Notes under the pieces: model-generated | Database searches by the model: none | Seen by the model: the letters and a program-made list of their open reading frames with translations, nothing else | What the model was told of the DNA's origin: nothing | Program-made: the position numbers and the translations under genes | NCBI GenBank assembly: GCA_003453735.1 | Contig: DMNE01000141.1 | Coordinates: forward strand, 1-5,364 | Reading direction: 5' to 3' | DNA: 5,364 nt | Source of the DNA: Nitrospiraceae bacterium | GTDB taxonomy: Bacteria > Nitrospirota > Thermodesulfovibrionia > Thermodesulfovibrionales > UBA9159 | Part shown: positions 4,081-5,364 of the stretch, in pieces | How positions within the stretch are numbered: position 1 is the first letter of the stretch | Layout: every line of letters begins with the position of its first letter

Positions 4081-5364
4081 CTACGGCGCCGTGCGGTTCA
4101 GTCTCTCTTCGAAGCTCTGAACAAAGAGGTGGTCGAGGATCTGGACAGTCAGGATAAATGTCAACGCACCGTTTAGCTTTCTCTTGAACAGGGAATTGGA
4201 GGAAACCACTTTCAACAACCACTGCCATACCCGAATTCGCCGATAGCTGAAAATGCCGCTCTTCTCGACCGCCTCGCGGCTGAGATACTTCTTCAGAAGC
4301 GCATCCAGCCCGGGATATTGTCCTTTTTCGATCCACAGCGGCGGGGCAGAATAGGGCCATTTTTTTCGAAAGTAGATCGCCTCGGTGACCCGCTCCCTGA
4401 AGGCTTCCCGCAGCACGTATTTTTCCACGCCGTCGCGAATCTTGAAATGGTCCGGGATGTAGCGCATTGCCTCAAAAAGATGGTGGTCAAGAAAAGGAGT
4501 CCTCCCCTCGATAGAATGCCCCAATTCAGGGCGGTCGCCGAGGATGGTGAGCAGGTAAGGGGCGAGCATGTTCTTGATCCAGGCATATTGCATCTTCCTC
4601 ACCAATGGCCGGCCTTCCGTCTGATTTGGGTCGATGCGCTCCTTGAGTCGTTGCAGCGCATGGCCTGCCGTAAGCCCGGACTTGTGTTTCCTGTGGAAAA
4701 AATCTAGAATGCGTTTTTGAGTTTTCGGCGACAGCATCTCGACGTAGTCCGGCATGGGAATGAAGCCGAGTGTTTTCATTATCTGGCCCGTTATCGAGCG
4801 CCCCGGTTTCTCTTGTCCTCTTAGCTTGTTTAACATGTGATCGCTCAGCGTGCCTTTCCCCGGTTGAAAAATGATGTATCCCAGAAACACCTCATCGGCT
4901 CCCTCCCCGGTGAGGACAACTTTTACGTGCTGGTGCGCGAGGCGCGACAACATGAATTTTCCAACACCGTGAAAGTTGTGAAAGGGCAACTCTGTTGACC
5001 AGATGCAATCCTCCGTGTTTTCTATGAGTGCTTCCGGACCACATTCGACGGAGTGGAACTCCGCCCCGATTTTTGCCGCCATCTCCCGCGCCAGCCGGTC
5101 TTCGTCGAATGCCTCGTCCTGCGGGAAAGAGATGTTAAATGCCATCACCTTTTCGGGGTGGTACTTGGCGACCGTAGCTGCGACGATAGCCGAATCTATT
5201 CCCCCGCTGAGATAGACGCCCACGGGAACATCGGCTCTGAGGCGGAATCGCACGGCCTCGTCGACTTTCTCCTGAACCATTGCGAGACAGCGGCCAAAAT
5301 CCGTTTCCATCCCTCCGGCGTCTTCCGACGGGAAATCACAGTCCCAGTAACGCTTCATTTCGTA
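4081..5364 (-). CDS. asnB: Asparagine synthase (glutamine-hydrolysing), synthetase domain, 5' partial
   Basis: The frame is open through the right edge; two more codons (Tyr-Glu) precede the first visible ATG at 5358, so the start and the N-terminal class II glutaminase domain lie outside. Counting from that ATG, the fragment has 425 residues. It carries the ATP-pyrophosphatase loop SGGIDS (51-56), GEGADE with a following Gly-Tyr (151-161), the GDR...SIEGRTPFLD block (274-291) and RKKWPY (331-336), all hallmarks of the AsnB synthetase domain. The family activates a carboxylate with ATP and amidates it with ammonia channelled from glutamine, in the cytoplasm. Many AsnB paralogues sit in exopolysaccharide or natural-product loci and modify sugars or peptides rather than making free asparagine. 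A secreted glycoside hydrolase on the same strand makes that possible here, but this is inference. The TAG stop at 4081-4083 is followed by a YedF remnant. No strong terminator was seen. The domain is very secure; the true substrate is not. Confidence 0.95.
   Translation of the reverse strand, partial: YEMKRYWDCDFPSEDAGGMETDFGRCLAMVQEKVDEAVRFRLRADVPVGVYLSGGIDSAIVAATVAKYHPEKVMAFNISFPQDEAFDEDRLAREMAAKIGAEFHSVECGPEALIENTEDCIWSTELPFHNFHGVGKFMLSRLAHQHVKVVLTGEGADEVFLGYIIFQPGKGTLSDHMLNKLRGQEKPGRSITGQIMKTLGFIPMPDYVEMLSPKTQKRILDFFHRKHKSGLTAGHALQRLKERIDPNQTEGRPLVRKMQYAWIKNMLAPYLLTILGDRPELGHSIEGRTPFLDHHLFEAMRYIPDHFKIRDGVEKYVLREAFRERVTEAIYFRKKWPYSAPPLWIEKGQYPGLDALLKKYLSREAVEKSGIFSYRRIRVWQWLLKVVSSNSLFKRKLNGALTFILTVQILDHLFVQSFEERLNRTAP

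Noticed and set aside
3874..4360. Plus 100-aa frame (3874-4176) and minus 143-aa frame (3929-4360)
   Set aside because: Both are shadows of the YedF remnant and the end of asnB, which carry recognisable motifs in the competing frames.
1..5364. CRISPR array, tRNA, insertion sequence or attachment site
   Set aside because: I saw no regularly spaced repeats, no tRNA-like cloverleaf, no transposase motifs and no paired terminal repeats bounding a segment.

Overview
This looks like an accessory, partly decayed stretch of a Gram-negative bacterial chromosome, most likely from a proteobacterium. A betaproteobacterial or Nitrosomonadales-like origin is only my impression from the proteins; no marker proves it. 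Two long, well-preserved genes lie on the minus strand in the right two thirds. The rest is AT-richer, low-coding DNA with broken genes, short open frames and inverted repeats.

Layout. Positions 1-424 hold only ambiguous open frames: one runs in from the left edge, one lies antisense to it, and neither is recognised. A plausible sigma70-type promoter at 371-399 leads to a decayed plus-strand gene (425-740). It resembles a family of about 100-residue nuclease-fold or toxin-like proteins and is broken by a nonsense codon plus two frameshifts. On the minus strand, 867-1190 is the C-terminal part of a small exported protein, truncated and frameshifted. Upstream of it, also on the minus strand, is a 60-residue protein with two predicted membrane helices (1232-1414). 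It is preceded by three hairpins and an extended -10 promoter (1532-1540).

The 515-residue secreted clan GH-A-type glycoside hydrolase (1704-3251, minus) has a clear signal peptide, both expected catalytic glutamates, and an extended -10 promoter overlapped by an 11-bp-period direct repeat (3298-3317). Next comes about 450 bp with no convincing gene, then a remnant of the YedF/DsrE-like C-terminal domain with its CGTCL motif intact (3864-4022, minus). Last is the synthetase domain of a glutamine-dependent asparagine synthase (4081 to the right edge, minus), whose glutaminase half lies outside the window.

How they may work together. An AsnB-type amidotransferase and a secreted glycoside hydrolase on one strand fit the accessory part of an exopolysaccharide or surface-glycan locus. 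That is inference: there is no glycosyltransferase, exporter or exosortase gene here to prove it, and the two genes are separated by a gene remnant and by the hydrolase's own promoter, so they are probably not one operon. I see no tRNA, rRNA, CRISPR array or intact insertion sequence.
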